From: Firmicutes bacterium UBA6811
GTDB lineage: Bacteria > Bacillota > SHA-98 > UBA4971
Assembly (NCBI GenBank): GCA_002452295.1
Contig: DKEX01000002.1
Location: 1 to 7,267 of the forward strand
Length of the DNA: 7,267 bases
Reading direction: 5' to 3'
The notes below the pieces were generated by a model that had not been told where the DNA came from, searched no databases, and worked only from the letters and a program-made list of their open reading frames with translations. This document shows, piece by piece, positions 5,886 through 7,267 of this stretch (position 1 is the stretch's first letter; every line of letters begins with the position of its first letter). The position numbers and the translations under genes are program-made.

Positions 5886-5904
5886 AGCACTCCGCCGGAG
5901 TAGC
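5886..5904. promoter_or_regulatory. Palindrome just upstream of the lon ribosome binding site
   Basis: ACTCCG-C-CGGAGT (5889-5901) is a perfect 13-base palindrome around a central C. Its left side reads AGCACTC (5886-5892), like the left arm of the HrcA operator CIRCE (TTAGCACTC-N9-GAGTGCTAA). The right arm is only GAGT and the gap is five bases rather than nine, so it is not a CIRCE element. It may be an operator for another repressor, or chance. Confidence 0.3.
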
Positions 5905-5906
5905 CG

Positions 5907-5914
5907 AGGAGGTG
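5907..5914 (+). promoter_or_regulatory. Strong ribosome binding site of lon
   Basis: AGGAGGTG at 5907-5914 is an essentially perfect Shine-Dalgarno sequence, ten bases before ATG 5925. An in-frame TAG at 5901-5903 rules out any earlier start, so the lon start is firmly placed. Confidence 0.9.
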
Positions 5915-5924
5915 TGGACGCAGC

Positions 5925-7267
5925 ATGCCGAAGGAAGAAGCGAAAGCAGCAAGAGCAAGGGACATCATACCTCTCCTCCCGTTGCGTGGCGTGATCGTGT
6001 TCCCCTACATGACGGTTCCCCTCGACGTGGGCAGAGATAGATCCGTGGCCGCGCTCGAGGACGCAATGATGAATGACAGGCTCATACTGCTCGCCGCTCA
6101 GAAACAGGCCAGGGTGAACGAGCCGACGCCGAAGGAGATCTACGAGGTCGGCACCATCTCCGAGCTCAAGCAGCTTGCGAGGTACCCCGACGGCACCATC
6201 AGGGTGCTCGTCGAGGGCGTGGAGCGGGCCAGGGTCGCCGAGTACGTCCAGGCCGACCCGTTCTACAAGGTGCGCATCGAGGCCATGGACACCTCGGAGC
6301 GCATGACGAAAGAGACCGAGGCGCTCATGCGCAGCGTCCTTGGGTACTTTGAGTCGTACGTCAAGGTCGGGAAGAAGATCCCCGCCGAGATCCTTGCGTC
6401 CGTCCAGTCCATAGACGATCCGGGCAGGCTCGCCGACGACATCGCCGCCCACCTGCCGTTACGCACCGAGGATAAGCAGAAGGTGCTGGAGGCCGCATCG
6501 CCCAGGCACAGGCTGGAGAAGCTGTGCGCGATCCTCCTCAAGGAGATGGAGATCCTCGAGCTTGAAAAGAAGATCAACTCACGCGTGCGGAAGCAGATGG
6601 AGCGCACTCAAAAGGAATACTACCTGCGCGAGCAGATGAAGGCCATACAGAAGGAGTTGGGCGAGAGGGACGACAGGTCCCAGGAAGGCGAGGAGTACCG
6701 CGAGAAGATCGCCGAGGCCAGTCTCCCGAAAGAGGTCGAGGAGCGGGCCCTGCGCGAGGTCGAGCGACTCGAAAAGATGCCGCCCATGGCCGCCGAGGCG
6801 GTCGTGGTCAGGACATACCTCGACTGGGTTCTCGCCCTGCCGTGGTCCGTCAAGACAGAGGACCGGGTCGACATCGACGCCGCAGCAAAGGTCCTCAACG
6901 AGGACCACTACGGCCTTGAGAAGGTCAAGGATCGCATACTCGAGTTCCTCGCCGTGCGGCAACTCACGAGCAAGCTGAAAGGGCCTATCCTCTGCTTCGT
7001 AGGACCTCCTGGCGTGGGCAAGACCTCGCTGGGGAAGTCCATAGCACGGGCGCTCGACAGGAAGTTCGTCAGGTTCTCCCTGGGCGGCGTGAGAGACGAC
7101 GCCGAGATCCGGGGCCACCGCCGCACGTACGTGGGCGCGCTTCCGGGCAAGATCATCCAGGCCATGCGGCAGGCAGGCTCGAAGAACCCGGTGATCCTCC
7201 TCGACGAGGTAGACAAGATGAGCTACGACTTCCGGGGCGACCCGTCGTCGGCTCTTCTGGAGGTGCT
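5925..7267 (+). CDS. lon: Lon (LonA) ATP-dependent protease, 3' truncated by the window
   Basis: Lon is the soluble hexameric AAA+ serine protease that removes misfolded and short-lived regulatory proteins. The window holds the first 447 codons of a protein usually near 780-810 residues. The N-terminal LON substrate domain begins with PLLPLRGVIVFP at residues 16-27 and runs to about 200. A helical, partly coiled segment follows, with YYLREQMKAIQKELGE at 232-247 and LDWVLALPW at 299-307. The AAA+ domain has Walker A GPPGVGKT at 360-367, the GGVRDDAEIRGHRRTY motif (usually RDEAEIRGH, a conservative change), and Walker B LLDE ending at Asp427-Glu428. The sequence stops at GDPSSALLEV. The Ser-Lys dyad lies beyond the window. 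ATG 5925 has a strong ribosome binding site. The long leader and own promoters suggest separate transcription from lonB. In related genomes engB (ysxC) often follows. Confidence 0.97.
   Translation, partial: MPKEEAKAARARDIIPLLPLRGVIVFPYMTVPLDVGRDRSVAALEDAMMNDRLILLAAQKQARVNEPTPKEIYEVGTISELKQLARYPDGTIRVLVEGVERARVAEYVQADPFYKVRIEAMDTSERMTKETEALMRSVLGYFESYVKVGKKIPAEILASVQSIDDPGRLADDIAAHLPLRTEDKQKVLEAASPRHRLEKLCAILLKEMEILELEKKINSRVRKQMERTQKEYYLREQMKAIQKELGERDDRSQEGEEYREKIAEASLPKEVEERALREVERLEKMPPMAAEAVVVRTYLDWVLALPWSVKTEDRVDIDAAAKVLNEDHYGLEKVKDRILEFLAVRQLTSKLKGPILCFVGPPGVGKTSLGKSIARALDRKFVRFSLGGVRDDAEIRGHRRTYVGALPGKIIQAMRQAGSKNPVILLDEVDKMSYDFRGDPSSALLEV

Noticed and set aside
5886..5904. CIRCE element (HrcA operator)
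   Set aside because: Only the left arm fits. The gap is five rather than nine bases and the right arm is incomplete.
1..5924. CtsR operator upstream of tig, clpP, lonB or lon
   Set aside because: I looked for paired GGTCAAA heptamers in the upstream regions and found none.
5474..5924. CRISPR array, tRNA, insertion sequence or known riboswitch in the large gap
   Set aside because: The repeats are six-base units without unique spacers. No cloverleaf, transposase fragment, terminal inverted repeats or familiar aptamer core is visible.
5697..6452. Open frame on the - strand across the lon leader and start (251 codons)
   Set aside because: Most of it is antisense to the LON domain of lon, and the remainder reads the hexamer repeat as a Val-rich run. 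There is no support for a real protein.

Overview
This is a GC-rich chromosomal segment from a low-profile bacterium that looks like a member of the Bacillota (Firmicutes), most likely a GC-rich clostridial or related deep-branching lineage. The evidence is the gene order tig-clpP-clpX-lonB-lon, the membrane-anchored LonB typical of spore-forming Bacillota, strong AGGAGG-type ribosome binding sites, and the Bacillus-like ClpP sequence. The genus cannot be read from the window.

Layout, all real genes on the + strand: positions 1-336 are a non-coding leader with a good promoter-like pair (17-45), a hairpin plus T-tract resembling an intrinsic terminator (76-119), a second weaker promoter candidate (124-151) and two GC-rich hairpins before the gene. 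Then come tig (trigger factor, 337-1632), clpP (1691-2278) and clpX (2290-3555). These three are closely spaced and probably form one operon, ended by a perfect 9-bp hairpin at 3628-3648. lonB (3737-5473) follows a separate intergenic region that holds a sporulation-type promoter candidate. A 451-base intergenic stretch (5474-5924) contains tandem promoter candidates, several hairpins and a striking GAC-NNN hexamer repeat. It leads into lon (5925 to the window edge, 3' truncated).

The products form one protein quality-control set. Trigger factor meets nascent chains at the ribosome exit. ClpX unfolds proteins and feeds them to the ClpP barrel. LonA degrades damaged and regulatory proteins in the cytosol. 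LonB is a membrane-anchored Lon-like protease that in Bacillus subtilis belongs to the forespore programme. This cluster is well known, and I do not see an undescribed system in it.

The points most worth a second look are: an Asn where ClpP normally has its catalytic Asp (codon 172, 2204-2206); the long structured leader of lon with its hexamer repeat; the sporulation-like promoter before lonB; the promoter-terminator pair before tig; and the uncertain start of tig. Long open frames on the - strand opposite tig, clpX and lonB are shadows produced by GC-rich third codon positions.
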